Of a stretch of 64,000 nt of DNA, positions 9,354 to 18,771 are shown piece after piece. Each line of letters starts with the position of its first letter. Positions within the stretch are counted from its first letter, which is position 1. The notes under the pieces are model-generated. The model had not been told where the DNA came from, did no database searches, and saw nothing but the letters and a program-made list of their open reading frames with translations. The position numbers and the translations under genes are program-made. The DNA is from Flavobacteriaceae bacterium (GTDB lineage: Bacteria; Bacteroidota; Bacteroidia; Flavobacteriales; Flavobacteriaceae): positions 146,505-210,504 of the forward strand of contig JABDNT010000002.1 of assembly GCA_013043685.1 (NCBI GenBank), written 5' to 3'.

Positions 9354-10616
9354 ATGGGACAGTGGTTTTATAAAATATGCCTTGTTGTACTTATCTGGTC
9401 GATTCAGACGGCAAATATTGAGTTGTCCTTTGGAATAGCAGCCTTCGTTACTTTGGCATCATTCCGAACAAAACTATCCAGCCAGGCATTGTTGCTAATC
9501 ATAATACTGTTCTTCCTGGTTATCATTGGGTCAATTTCGGTATTTTCTCCGGAGAATGATTATTACTTCTTCCTAAAAGACCTTATATATTTCACCAGGC
9601 CTATACTGGTGATACTTGCGGGATATTTCCTCACCATGCGCTTCAAGAATAAGATGTCTTTTTTGAATATCATTGTTTTGATGGGGTTTTATTTTGCATT
9701 CGTACACGCCCTGAGTTTTATTATATACTTCAATATAATTCCAGGCCATACCAGCGGTATTAGGAATATTTTCGGGCGCTATAATCATGTGGAAACCGCC
9801 GCATTGTTGTTGATAATTTGCGTTAAAGACCTTCCTGTAAAAAGGTCGCGTTACAAGTTCTTTTATCAGGCGTTTGTTGCCTGTCTTGTATTATCGTTCT
9901 TGTTGTATATGTCCAGAACCATGATCATGGTAGTATTTGTAGGTTCGCTGGCGTACTATGGTTATTTGAAATTGAACAGAAAGGGAACTATTGCATTGGT
10001 ATCGTTTATGATCGTCGGGGCTGGATTTGCCTTGTTCCTGCAGGCCTATGATCCCCCAACGGAAAATCCGGGGGTTGTGGATGGGCTGCTTCTGAAAATT
10101 AAAAATTCGGTGAACGAAAGTTTCAGTCTTGGGAATATCAATGTACAGGATCTGGACCGCAGGGAGCTATGGAAGCATTGGCGGGCATATGAGGCTTTTA
10201 AAGTATATCAGGAAATTGAAGCAGAAAAGCTGTGGGTCACCGGACAAGGATTTGGTTCTACGGTCGACATTGGATTCGAAGCCCGGTTAGACGGAGAACT
10301 CACACAGCATCTGTCACTTACACATAACGGATTTGCTTACTTATTTCTAAAGACGGGTGTACTGGGTTTATTGATCTATTTTGTCATGATACTTTATTTA
10401 TATTCTTTTTCTTATTCTCCCAGAAGAGGAACCATGGCAGATATTGGAAACAATCTGCTTGTAGCCACAACATTTTATATTCTGATCACCAGTTTTGTGG
10501 TCACCGGAATTTTTAAACCTTACGACATGGCAACACTGCTCATTGGAGCAGCATTTGCCCTTAAACAATTAAAACCAAGTGAAGATAGCGATACTGGGGA
10601 CCAGAGGGATACCTAA
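9354..10616 (+). CDS. O-antigen polymerase/ligase-like membrane protein 1
   Basis: 420 residues with about ten to twelve membrane segments and a large periplasmic loop near residues 225-330 that ends in LTHNGFAYLFLKTGVLGLL. That loop-and-helix pattern, including a conserved H-N pair, is typical of Wzy_C/WaaL/EpsG-like proteins. Such enzymes either polymerise lipid-linked repeat units or transfer chains to an acceptor in the periplasm. ATG start directly after the upstream stop. First of three proteins of this kind in the locus, so its precise role (polymerase or ligase) is undetermined. Confidence 0.75.
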   Translation: MGQWFYKICLVVLIWSIQTANIELSFGIAAFVTLASFRTKLSSQALLLIIILFFLVIIGSISVFSPENDYYFFLKDLIYFTRPILVILAGYFLTMRFKNKMSFLNIIVLMGFYFAFVHALSFIIYFNIIPGHTSGIRNIFGRYNHVETAALLLIICVKDLPVKRSRYKFFYQAFVACLVLSFLLYMSRTMIMVVFVGSLAYYGYLKLNRKGTIALVSFMIVGAGFALFLQAYDPPTENPGVVDGLLLKIKNSVNESFSLGNINVQDLDRRELWKHWRAYEAFKVYQEIEAEKLWVTGQGFGSTVDIGFEARLDGELTQHLSLTHNGFAYLFLKTGVLGLLIYFVMILYLYSFSYSPRRGTMADIGNNLLVATTFYILITSFVVTGIFKPYDMATLLIGAAFALKQLKPSEDSDTGDQRDT

Positions 10617-11682
10617 TACTTATGGAGGCTTCGAGCAATTCGCAGAGTTCTTTTCGGTATTTCTGAAAGAGAAGGGACACGATGTGTATGTCTATTCTTC
10701 AAGTTCCCATGAATATCAGGACAAAGAATACAAAGGTGTTAAACTGGTCCATTGTAAAGATCCGGAGCACAAGATCGGAACCGTGGGACAATTCATTTAC
10801 GATTTCAACTGCATCCACGATGCCAGGAAGAGGAACTTCGATATAATTCTTCAACTGGGATATACAAGCAGTTCGATATGGAGAAGATATTTGCCCAGGA
10901 AATCCATGATTGTAACCAATATGGACGGCCTGGAATGGAAAAGGACCAAGTTCTCGAAAAAAGTGCGGAGATTCCTTAAATATGCCGAGTCCCTGGCAGT
11001 AAAAGGGAGTGATCACCTCATAGCCGACTCCCTGGGTATTCAAGACTATTTAAAACAGAAGTATGATGTAGAATCCAGGTATATTCCGTACGGGGCCACT
11101 GTATTTTCTAATCCGGATGCTTCTGTAATTAACAATTACGGCCTGAAACCATTTAAATATAACATGCTTATTGCCCGCATGGAACCGGAAAATAGTATTG
11201 AGATCATTTTGGATGGTGTTGTGAGTAGTGGCAGCGAGGAAACATTTCTTGTTGTAGGGAAGCACGACGTAAATAAGTTCGGTGTATATCTGAAAGAGAA
11301 ATTCAGGGCGAATGAAAACATCAAATTCCTGGGCGGAATATACAATCAGGACCATTTGAACAATCTGCGGCATTATTCGAAGTTATATTTTCATGGACAT
11401 ACGGTTGGTGGAACAAATCCCTCTCTTCTTGAAGCCATGGGAAGTAATTCTTTAATCGCAGCACACAACAATAAATTCAATGCTGCAATATTGGGGGAAG
11501 ACGCTTTTTATTTCAGTAGTGCTGATGAAGTAGCGTCTGTTCTGAAAAAAGTGCTGAGCAAGAATGATTATCAGGACGCTCTTATCCATAATGCGGAGAA
11601 AATAAAGACAATGTATAGTTGGGAACTAATTAATAAGACCTATTTGGACTTCTTTGAAGAAAAATATGCAACGTATAAGTAA
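10579..11682 (+). CDS. DUF1972-type glycosyltransferase (rhamnosyltransferase-like)
   Basis: 367 residues. The N terminus KIAILGTRGIPNTYGGFEQ is the hallmark of the DUF1972 domain found at the start of several GT4 enzymes, some of them rhamnosyltransferases or initiating glucosyltransferases. The second half has GGTNPSLLEAMGSN, the donor-site segment. The family N terminus fixes the start at the GTG at 10579, giving a 38-bp overlap with the preceding membrane protein gene. Because dTDP-rhamnose is made by the same locus, rhamnosyl transfer is a reasonable but unproved guess. Confidence 0.85.
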   Translation: MKIAILGTRGIPNTYGGFEQFAEFFSVFLKEKGHDVYVYSSSSHEYQDKEYKGVKLVHCKDPEHKIGTVGQFIYDFNCIHDARKRNFDIILQLGYTSSSIWRRYLPRKSMIVTNMDGLEWKRTKFSKKVRRFLKYAESLAVKGSDHLIADSLGIQDYLKQKYDVESRYIPYGATVFSNPDASVINNYGLKPFKYNMLIARMEPENSIEIILDGVVSSGSEETFLVVGKHDVNKFGVYLKEKFRANENIKFLGGIYNQDHLNNLRHYSKLYFHGHTVGGTNPSLLEAMGSNSLIAAHNNKFNAAILGEDAFYFSSADEVASVLKKVLSKNDYQDALIHNAEKIKTMYSWELINKTYLDFFEEKYATYK

Positions 11683-12895
11683 GATAGTAAGCTCTCCACA
11701 AGCCTATTGGGTGCTTTTATCAGCACTTTTAATATCGTTGCCCTTACCTTATGGATTTAGCACTGGTATTCTTATTGCGTTGCTCGCCTCATCGTTACTC
11801 TCCGCTCGTTATCATAAGTTGTCTTTTCAAAAGATTTACCTGGTTCCGATATTATTTTATGTTCTAATGGTATGTTCCCTGTTTTGGACCAGTAGCGTGG
11901 AAAATTCCCTGCGCGGGTTGGAGCGACAATTGGCCATGGTACTAATTCCTGCTGCTTTTTTCTTGATGCCCGAGTTATCAATAAAAATACGCGATAAGAT
12001 CTTCTATGCATTCGCAGTGGCGCTTACGATGTTCGCGATATTCTTCATAGGAGCGGCCTTTATTGAATATCTTGAAAATTCCAATATCAATAGATTTTTT
12101 TATCATGCATTGGTCTCGCCGCTGGAGCTAAATGCCATATATCTATCGGTAATGGTATCATTGAGCGGACTATTTCTTTTGTTCAACCAACCTAAGTCGT
12201 TAACTACCATACTACTTCTGCTCATTCATGCGATCTTTCTCATTTTACTTGCGTCTAAAGTGATAATTGTTATTACAGCACTAGTGGCTGTATTTGGGAT
12301 TGTGAGAACGTTCAAGCGGTCAAGAATACTTCTTCTCTTACCCGTTCTTTTAATTGGTGTGATCCTGCTAATGGTGACGTCAAATCCTGTTCGTGAAAGG
12401 TTTGAAAGGGAATTTACAGTTTCGGACGTCAAAGAAGTAATGGAATGTGAACGATTTGATAAAGTATACGACTGGACGGGAACCACGATACGATTATTTC
12501 AAGCCAGGATATTTGTAGAGATGCTCGATGAAGACTCGGCTTATCTTACGGGTTATGGTATCAATAACTCCAAACATAAAATAATTGAAAAGCAAAAGCA
12601 GTATAACCTTTGGCAGGGTTATTACGAGTATAATTTTCACAATCAGTACATTCAGGCTTTTGCCGAATTAGGCATTTTCGGATTTATTTTCCTACTCATA
12701 TTACTGGGATCAATTTTCAAGGAGTACCTCAGAACAAAAGATATGTTATTCTTAAGTTTGTTTCTTGTTATGCTCGTTGTTTTCCTGACCGAATCTTATA
12801 TCTGGCGGCAGAGAGGCCTGTACCATTTTCTTGTATTTTTCTGTTTGCTTTTTAAAGTATCTGCCATTCCATCGAAGTCCGGGACAGAATCTTAA
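11654..12895 (+). CDS. O-antigen ligase family protein (Wzy_C) 2
   Basis: 413 residues, about twelve membrane segments. The periplasmic loop ends with YNFHNQYIQAFAELGIFGFI, a clear match to the Wzy_C pattern HNxxLxxxxExGxxG. Expected to act on lipid-linked glycans at the periplasmic face, as polymerase or ligase. The frame can start at TTG 11654 or ATG 11666, both overlapping the upstream glycosyltransferase; the two cannot be separated from sequence. A 129-bp gap without an obvious gene follows. Confidence 0.82.
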   Translation: MKKNMQRISKIVSSPQAYWVLLSALLISLPLPYGFSTGILIALLASSLLSARYHKLSFQKIYLVPILFYVLMVCSLFWTSSVENSLRGLERQLAMVLIPAAFFLMPELSIKIRDKIFYAFAVALTMFAIFFIGAAFIEYLENSNINRFFYHALVSPLELNAIYLSVMVSLSGLFLLFNQPKSLTTILLLLIHAIFLILLASKVIIVITALVAVFGIVRTFKRSRILLLLPVLLIGVILLMVTSNPVRERFEREFTVSDVKEVMECERFDKVYDWTGTTIRLFQARIFVEMLDEDSAYLTGYGINNSKHKIIEKQKQYNLWQGYYEYNFHNQYIQAFAELGIFGFIFLLILLGSIFKEYLRTKDMLFLSLFLVMLVVFLTESYIWRQRGLYHFLVFFCLLFKVSAIPSKSGTES

Positions 12896-13024
12896 TTCAC
12901 ATTGAAAGGAATAAGCAAGGGAGTCTGTACCCTGTTTTACTTAAAATTATATGTAAATTGCAGGCCAACAGACTTCCGTGAGCATTACGTATAAGTATGA
13001 ATCGGGTCATCGGTAATATCTGAA

Positions 13025-14248
13025 ATGAAAGTCTTATTAAGAGCAATCTATCCGTATATATATCTGCTGCTGTTTTTAACGATACCCTTCGATAATTACG
13101 TACGGGTATTACCAAATATCTTAATGGCCGCATTACTGGCTATTTTTCCTTTCATTGTTACCAGGAACGATCTTACGAAGCTAAGGAAAGCTCCTACGAT
13201 TGCGTTTTTAATATTCTTGATATATCTCGTTATTAATTCACTGGTCTTCAATAGGATTGATGAGGATTTTGTTACTATAAAAAAAATTGGCTTAGCTGTA
13301 GGATTGGCGATTTTATATATTCCAGTTCAGGACCGTCGGAAAATTAGTCTTGCTATCATTTTTTCGTCCCTGGCGGCCATCGTGTTTTCTATAGTGAAGA
13401 TTGTTATCATTATAAATGTGTCTGAAGACATTGCTCTTGGATATTCACGAGAAGTAATTGAGGCATTATTAATAGACCGGCTTTATCTGGGAATGCTTAG
13501 TATCCTAAGTGTGTTGGTTTCATATCAGGCAATTACAAAAAGATTTCATCCTAACAATCAGTATCACCTTATCAATATCATAATAAATGTGCTGTTTGTT
13601 TTTCTAATGGTTTCAAAAATAGCCATTGTAGTTATGGGAGCCTTATTTGTGATCCGGCTGTTTTATAGCAAGAAAAAAATGTTCAGGGTATTTGCGGTAA
13701 TCATTGCGATAGCATCAGCAACCGTTCTTTTCGTTTCAATAAGAAATATAGATAATAATCATGCTTCCGTCACCACTGTTAATCCAGCAGATAGATCATT
13801 TCTGGAGAATACGGTAACATGGGAATTGAGAACAACAGTTTGGAAATGCGGATATCAGGTAGCCAGAGCTCAAGGAGTTATTTTTGAAGGCCTCGGCTTT
13901 AATGAGACAAGGGAATCCCTTATAGACTGTTACGAAAATACGATTGAAAATAACTGGAAAAAGAACAAATATGTAGAAATGGGATATAACTCACATAACC
14001 AGTTTATAGACCTGTATCTGAATTATGGCCTTTTTGCGCTAATCCTTTTTGTGGCATTCTTATTAATCGCCTTTGTAAAATGCAAGAAGCATTATTTCGC
14101 TATGGCGATGTTAGTTACAATGGTAAGTTATTTACTTGTTGAGAATGTATTCCACAGACAGATAGGTGCATATTATATTGGGTTCATACTTATCGTTCTC
14201 CTTTCGAGGAATTTTCTAGGTCAAATCAATTCAGTAAAAGAAGATTAA
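13025..14248 (+). CDS. O-antigen ligase family protein (Wzy_C) 3
   Basis: 407 residues with about eleven membrane segments; related in layout to the preceding polymerase-like protein and carrying a comparable loop end, YNSHNQFIDLYLNYGLFALI. ATG start at 13025. The base composition here looks more AT-rich than in the flanking sugar-nucleotide genes, a frequent feature of exchanged Wzx/Wzy genes, though this was judged by eye. One of the three such proteins is probably the polymerase and another a ligase; which is which cannot be decided here. Confidence 0.78.
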   Translation: MKVLLRAIYPYIYLLLFLTIPFDNYVRVLPNILMAALLAIFPFIVTRNDLTKLRKAPTIAFLIFLIYLVINSLVFNRIDEDFVTIKKIGLAVGLAILYIPVQDRRKISLAIIFSSLAAIVFSIVKIVIIINVSEDIALGYSREVIEALLIDRLYLGMLSILSVLVSYQAITKRFHPNNQYHLINIIINVLFVFLMVSKIAIVVMGALFVIRLFYSKKKMFRVFAVIIAIASATVLFVSIRNIDNNHASVTTVNPADRSFLENTVTWELRTTVWKCGYQVARAQGVIFEGLGFNETRESLIDCYENTIENNWKKNKYVEMGYNSHNQFIDLYLNYGLFALILFVAFLLIAFVKCKKHYFAMAMLVTMVSYLLVENVFHRQIGAYYIGFILIVLLSRNFLGQINSVKED

Positions 14249-14263
14249 AATAAAGGCATGTTG

Positions 14264-14271
14264 TATTTTTG
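14264..14271 (+). promoter_or_regulatory. Bacteroidota -7 promoter box upstream of ugd
   Basis: Exact TAnnTTTG match (TATTTTTG), 50 bp before the ugd start and just after the preceding stop. No clear -33 TTG at ideal spacing. Suggests that ugd and the following genes have their own transcription start inside the polysaccharide locus. Confidence 0.6.
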
Positions 14272-14321
14272 CACCCGTGGAAATTGAGCATACGAAGTAA
14301 AAAGTAAGAGAATAAAAAACT

Positions 14322-15632
14322 ATGAAAATAGCAGTAATTGGAACAGGATATGTTGGATTGGTTACAGGAACCTGTCTTGCTGAGACAGGAAATGATGTGA
14401 TCTGTGTTGACATAGATACGGAAAAGATCGAGAAGATGCGCCAGGGAATCGTTCCTATCTATGAACCACATTTGGATGTGTTGTTTGAAAGGAATATTAA
14501 GGCGGGCAGATTGCAATTCACTACATCTCTGGACGAAGGGCTCGAGCATGGCGATATAATATTCCTGGCCCTGCCCACTCCTGAAGATGAGGACGGTTCG
14601 GCGGATTTGTCTTATGTGCTCAATGTTTCAGAAGAAATTGGAAAGAGAATCACCCGCTATAAAGTAATAGTAGACAAAAGCACCGTCCCGGTGGGAACAG
14701 CCGAAAAAGTGCATGCTGTAATTTCGGAGAACGCAAAGACCGAGTTCGATGTGGTATCCAATCCTGAATTTCTTAGGGAAGGCCTTGCAGTAGATGATTT
14801 CCTCAAACCAGAGCGAATTGTCGTTGGATCGAGTAGCGAGCGAGCCACCCAATTAATGAAAAAATTATACGGCCCATTCGTACGTTCCGGAAATCCAATC
14901 ATTATAATGGATGAAAAGTCTGCAGAACTTACCAAATATGCTGCCAATTCATTTTTAGCCACCAAGATCACATTTATGAATGAGATCGCTAATTATTGCG
15001 AAAAAGTAGGTGCGGATGTGGACAAAGTACGTGTAGGGATGGGAACTGATTCCAGAATTGGGAAACGTTTTCTGTTTCCCGGGATAGGTTATGGAGGTTC
15101 TTGTTTTCCAAAAGATGTTAAAGCATTGATCCATGCGGGATCCCTCGTGGATTATGAATTCCAGATACTGGATTCGGTAGTTAGAATTAACCATATTCAA
15201 AAGCGCATCCTTATTCCGAAAATATCCGAATATTTCAACAATGAATTGAAGGGTAAGAATGTCGCGATTTGGGGTTTGGCATTTAAACCCGAAACTGATG
15301 ATATCCGGGAGGCCCCTTCAATTAGTGTAATGGAAGAATTGCTTTCTAAAGGAGCTAGTCTTTCTGTATTTGATCCGGAAGCCATGCCGAACATTAAAAA
15401 ACAGTTTGGAGATAAATTAACTTACGCTGATAGCATGTACGATGCCATTGAAAATGCCGATGCCCTGGTAATTTGCACCGAATGGAGCATATTCCGATCA
15501 CCGAGCTTTTCTAAAATGAAGTCACTTTTAAAGGAGCCTGTCATTTTTGATGGCCGTAATATCTACCAGGTAGAGGAAATGGCCAAAGAAGGATTCAAAT
15601 ATGTTTCCATTGGCAGGAACGAAGCAAACTAA
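14322..15632 (+). CDS. ugd: UDP-glucose 6-dehydrogenase
   Basis: Oxidises UDP-glucose to UDP-glucuronate with two NAD+. 436 residues. The N-terminal Rossmann motif [10 protein letters not shown] is at residues 7-16, KSTVPVGT is the conserved segment near 119-126, and the catalytic cysteine is Cys261 in YGGSCFPKD. The C-terminal UDP-binding domain ([17 protein letters not shown]) is intact. Preceded by a TAnnTTTG promoter box. The next gene decarboxylates the product to UDP-xylose, so the pair supplies both sugars. Confidence 0.96.
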   Translation: MKIAVIGTGYVGLVTGTCLAETGNDVICVDIDTEKIEKMRQGIVPIYEPHLDVLFERNIKAGRLQFTTSLDEGLEHGDIIFLALPTPEDEDGSADLSYVLNVSEEIGKRITRYKVIVDKSTVPVGTAEKVHAVISENAKTEFDVVSNPEFLREGLAVDDFLKPERIVVGSSSERATQLMKKLYGPFVRSGNPIIIMDEKSAELTKYAANSFLATKITFMNEIANYCEKVGADVDKVRVGMGTDSRIGKRFLFPGIGYGGSCFPKDVKALIHAGSLVDYEFQILDSVVRINHIQKRILIPKISEYFNNELKGKNVAIWGLAFKPETDDIREAPSISVMEELLSKGASLSVFDPEAMPNIKKQFGDKLTYADSMYDAIENADALVICTEWSIFRSPSFSKMKSLLKEPVIFDGRNIYQVEEMAKEGFKYVSIGRNEAN

Positions 15633-15636
15633 GACT

Positions 15637-16635
15637 ATGAATAACAAAAAGAAAAGAGTGTTGATCACAGGAGCTGCCGGATTTTTAGGCTCACACCTAT
15701 GCGATAAGTTTATCGAAGAAGGCCACGATGTGGTTGGTATGGACAATCTTATTACCGGAGATCTGAAGAATATAGAACATCTTTTCAAGCGGCCTGACTT
15801 CGAGTTTTATCATCATGATGTAACTAAGTTTGTGCATGTCCCCGGAAACATTGACTATATCATGCATTTTGCATCTCCGGCCAGCCCGATCGATTACTTG
15901 AAGATCCCTATCCAGACGTTAAAGGTGGGCTCCCTGGGAACCCATAATTTGCTGGGACTTGCCAAACAAAAGAAGTCACGAATCCTTATTGCTTCCACAT
16001 CCGAAATATATGGTGATCCACTTGTTCACCCGCAAAGTGAAGATTATTATGGAAATGTAAACACCATTGGTCCCAGAGGGGTGTACGACGAGGCGAAACG
16101 ATTCCAGGAGTCTATTACCATGGCATATCACCGGGTTCATGGGCTTGATACACGAATTGCCAGGATATTTAATACTTACGGCCCGAGAATGCGGCTCAAT
16201 GATGGCCGGGTGATCCCTGCTTTCATTGGACAGGCATTGCGCGGAGAGGATCTCACGGTTTTTGGAGACGGAAAGCAAACCCGTTCCTTCTGTTACGTCA
16301 GTGATCAGGTGGAAGGTTTGTACAGGTTATTAATGAGTGATTATGAGCTGCCGCTCAATATAGGCAACCCGGATGAAATAACGATACTGGATTTTGCCGA
16401 GGAAATCATTAAACTAACGGGAACAGAGCAGAAAATAGTTTTCAGGGAATTACCGAAAGATGATCCGCTGCAAAGACAACCGGATATTACGAGGGCCAGG
16501 GAAGTTCTTGGTTGGGAACCTAAGGTTTCGCGCACAGAAGGAATGAAGAAGACGTTTGAATATTTCAAAAACCTCACAGATGAGGAATTATATAACAGCG
16601 AGCACAAAGATTTTACCAAGCATAACAGGCTTTAA
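15637..16635 (+). CDS. uxs: UDP-glucuronate decarboxylase (UDP-xylose synthase)
   Basis: Converts UDP-glucuronate to UDP-xylose through a UDP-4-keto-xylose intermediate. 332 residues from ATG 15637; an in-frame ATG at 15601 lies inside ugd and would add twelve residues before the conserved start, so it is rejected. Extended [11 protein letters not shown] at 11-18, TSEIYGDP at 121-128, YxxxK with Tyr150 and Lys154. The stretches [14 protein letters not shown] and [10 protein letters not shown] are characteristic of UXS as opposed to the related epimerases. Four bases after ugd, so product flows directly between the two. Confidence 0.94.
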   Translation: MNNKKKRVLITGAAGFLGSHLCDKFIEEGHDVVGMDNLITGDLKNIEHLFKRPDFEFYHHDVTKFVHVPGNIDYIMHFASPASPIDYLKIPIQTLKVGSLGTHNLLGLAKQKKSRILIASTSEIYGDPLVHPQSEDYYGNVNTIGPRGVYDEAKRFQESITMAYHRVHGLDTRIARIFNTYGPRMRLNDGRVIPAFIGQALRGEDLTVFGDGKQTRSFCYVSDQVEGLYRLLMSDYELPLNIGNPDEITILDFAEEIIKLTGTEQKIVFRELPKDDPLQRQPDITRAREVLGWEPKVSRTEGMKKTFEYFKNLTDEELYNSEHKDFTKHNRL

Positions 16636-16637
16636 AA

Positions 16638-17993
16638 ATGATCTATAGGACTGGAAGATATTCAGGTTATTTGAGGCCCATATCATATCTCATTGATTTG
16701 GCGATCATCCATGTCTTGGCCTATCAGTTCTTTAGTAGTAGTTTTCATTTTATAAATTATGTAGTATTCATAACCGTGGCCTGGATCGTTATTTCACTTC
16801 GATCCCGTTTTTATGAGATCTTTCGGTTCACGCGATTAACCACAATTCTGTCTCTGGTAGGCAAACAAGGGGTGCTTTTCTTGTTATTGGTCTTTGCTTT
16901 TTTCGGATTTTACAGGGAGTTACAAGTGGAACCTTTATCGATCTTCCGATATGTTTTACTGGTAATTCTTTATATCACTATTGTTAAGGTTGGGATCTAT
17001 TATCTACTGAAAAAATACAGGGTTATTTTAAGAGGAAACCTCAGAAGGGTAGTGATCGTTGGTTTAAATCAAAAAACGGATCAGTTGCGGAAATTTTTTG
17101 ATGACAATCCGGAATATGGATATAAACTTCTAAATATTTTCGACTTAAGTGGCCCGGAAAAGGTGAGTATTGAAGACTGCCTGGAGTATATAAATGAAAA
17201 CAAAATTGATGAGATATATTCGTCGGTAGGAGAACTAAGCAATGAAGAACTTACTAAACTTATTGATTATTCCGATAATAATCTGAAAATTCTGAAATTC
17301 CTACCGGACAATAAAGAGATCTACAGCAAACGTCTCGATTTCACCTATTATGGCTACCTGCCTATTCTGTCTATGCGGAAAATTCCGATAGAAGAACCAT
17401 TTAATAAATTTATAAAACGAGGATTCGATATACTGCTTTCGCTTATTATCATTGTTGGGATACTGTCCTGGCTCACCCCGCTACTTGGACTCATAATCAA
17501 ACTGGAATCTAAAGGCCCTATCTTCTTTAAACAGAAGAGAAACGGACTGGATTACCAGGAATTTTATTGCTATAAGTTCCGTTCGATGCGTCCAAATCCA
17601 ATGGCCCATCTTCACCAGGTGCAGAAGAATGATCCGCGGGTAACTAAGATTGGGAGGATCATTCGTAAGACTAGTATCGATGAGCTTCCTCAATTCATTA
17701 ATGTGTTAAAAGGCGAGATGAGTGTTGTGGGCCCAAGGCCGCATATGGTAAGCCATACGCATATGTATGCTGAGCGCATCGATAAATTCATGGTGCGTCA
17801 TTTTGTGAAACCCGGGATTACAGGATTGGCCCAGGTAAGTGGATACCGAGGGGAAGTCGAAGATGAGAATCATATAATCAACAGGGTTAAATACGATATT
17901 TTTTATCTTGAAAACTGGTCTTTATTCCTGGATCTGAAGATCGTCTTCCAAACCGTATACAATGCAATTAAAGGAGACAAAAGAGCATACTAA
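16638..17993 (+). CDS. Undecaprenyl-phosphate sugar phosphotransferase (WcaJ-like)
   Basis: Likely initiates repeat-unit assembly by moving a hexose 1-phosphate (often glucose or galactose) from a UDP-sugar onto undecaprenyl phosphate. 451 residues: four N-terminal membrane helices, a cytosolic CoA-binding-like domain (near DNPEYGYKL), a further hydrophobic helix around 265-285, then the bacterial sugar transferase domain with KFRSM, RKTSIDELPQ and VVGPRPH motifs and the terminal KPGITGLAQVSG. All catalytic motifs are present. Two bases after uxs. The sugar it transfers is not determined by sequence. Confidence 0.93.
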   Translation: MIYRTGRYSGYLRPISYLIDLAIIHVLAYQFFSSSFHFINYVVFITVAWIVISLRSRFYEIFRFTRLTTILSLVGKQGVLFLLLVFAFFGFYRELQVEPLSIFRYVLLVILYITIVKVGIYYLLKKYRVILRGNLRRVVIVGLNQKTDQLRKFFDDNPEYGYKLLNIFDLSGPEKVSIEDCLEYINENKIDEIYSSVGELSNEELTKLIDYSDNNLKILKFLPDNKEIYSKRLDFTYYGYLPILSMRKIPIEEPFNKFIKRGFDILLSLIIIVGILSWLTPLLGLIIKLESKGPIFFKQKRNGLDYQEFYCYKFRSMRPNPMAHLHQVQKNDPRVTKIGRIIRKTSIDELPQFINVLKGEMSVVGPRPHMVSHTHMYAERIDKFMVRHFVKPGITGLAQVSGYRGEVEDENHIINRVKYDIFYLENWSLFLDLKIVFQTVYNAIKGDKRAY

Positions 17994-18771
17994 TGATAAA
18001 AGCTCACCGCTTATCTCCATTATAACACCGCTTTATAATGCGGAATCATTCGTTTCTGAAACTATTAAAAGTGTCCTTAATCAAACCTATTCAAATTGGG
18101 AACAGATTATTGTTAATGACGCGTCCACCGATGCATCTTTAAGCATAGTAAAAAGATTTGCCCAAAATGATGAAAGAATCCGTATCGAAGATCTATCCAA
18201 TAACAAAGGGGCAGCCTATTGTAGAAACCTGGCGACCGATCTGGCCCGTGGAACCTATATAGCCTTTCTCGATTCTGATGACCTGTGGCATACTGAGAAA
18301 CTGGAGAAGCAGGTAGCATTTATGATTAAGAATAAATGCGATGTCTCTTATACCAGCTATCTGCATATTGATGAGTCCGGGAATAGCCTGAACAAAAGAA
18401 TACTGGCCCTTCCGAAACTTTCTTATAAAAAGCAACATTGCAATAATTACATCGGTAATTTAACAGGGATGTACAACGCTGAAATACTTGGAAAGATAGC
18501 CTCCCCCGATATTAGAAAACGGCAGGATTGGGCGGTCTGGCTGGAGGCCATAAAACGCAGTGGTAAACCTGCACTGGGCCTGCAGGAAGATCTCTCACTT
18601 TACAGGGTCAGGCGCGATTCCATGAGTTCAAACAAAGCGAAACTGGTAAAATACAACTACAGTTTTTACAAAGACTACCTGGGTTATTCTTCAATTAAGT
18701 CGGGATGGAACCTTATGAAATTCTTCTATGAATATTTCTTTGTGAGGCCTCGCTATATTCAAAAATTATAG
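17962..18771 (+). CDS. Glycosyltransferase family 2
   Basis: 269 residues with a GT-A fold: ISIITPLYNAESF at the N terminus, DASTD nucleotide-binding segment, and FLDSDDLWH containing the DxD metal site. No membrane segments, so it should add one sugar to the growing lipid-linked unit on the cytoplasmic side. The only ATG (17962) gives a 32-bp overlap with the sugar phosphotransferase gene. Last rightward gene of the locus; its end overlaps by six bases the end of the convergent CapK-like gene. Confidence 0.9.
   Translation: MQLKETKEHTNDKSSPLISIITPLYNAESFVSETIKSVLNQTYSNWEQIIVNDASTDASLSIVKRFAQNDERIRIEDLSNNKGAAYCRNLATDLARGTYIAFLDSDDLWHTEKLEKQVAFMIKNKCDVSYTSYLHIDESGNSLNKRILALPKLSYKKQHCNNYIGNLTGMYNAEILGKIASPDIRKRQDWAVWLEAIKRSGKPALGLQEDLSLYRVRRDSMSSNKAKLVKYNYSFYKDYLGYSSIKSGWNLMKFFYEYFFVRPRYIQKL

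Noticed and set aside
15601..15636. Longer start for uxs at ATG 15601
   Set aside because: It lies inside ugd and adds twelve residues not seen before the SDR domain; ATG 15637 is four bases after ugd.
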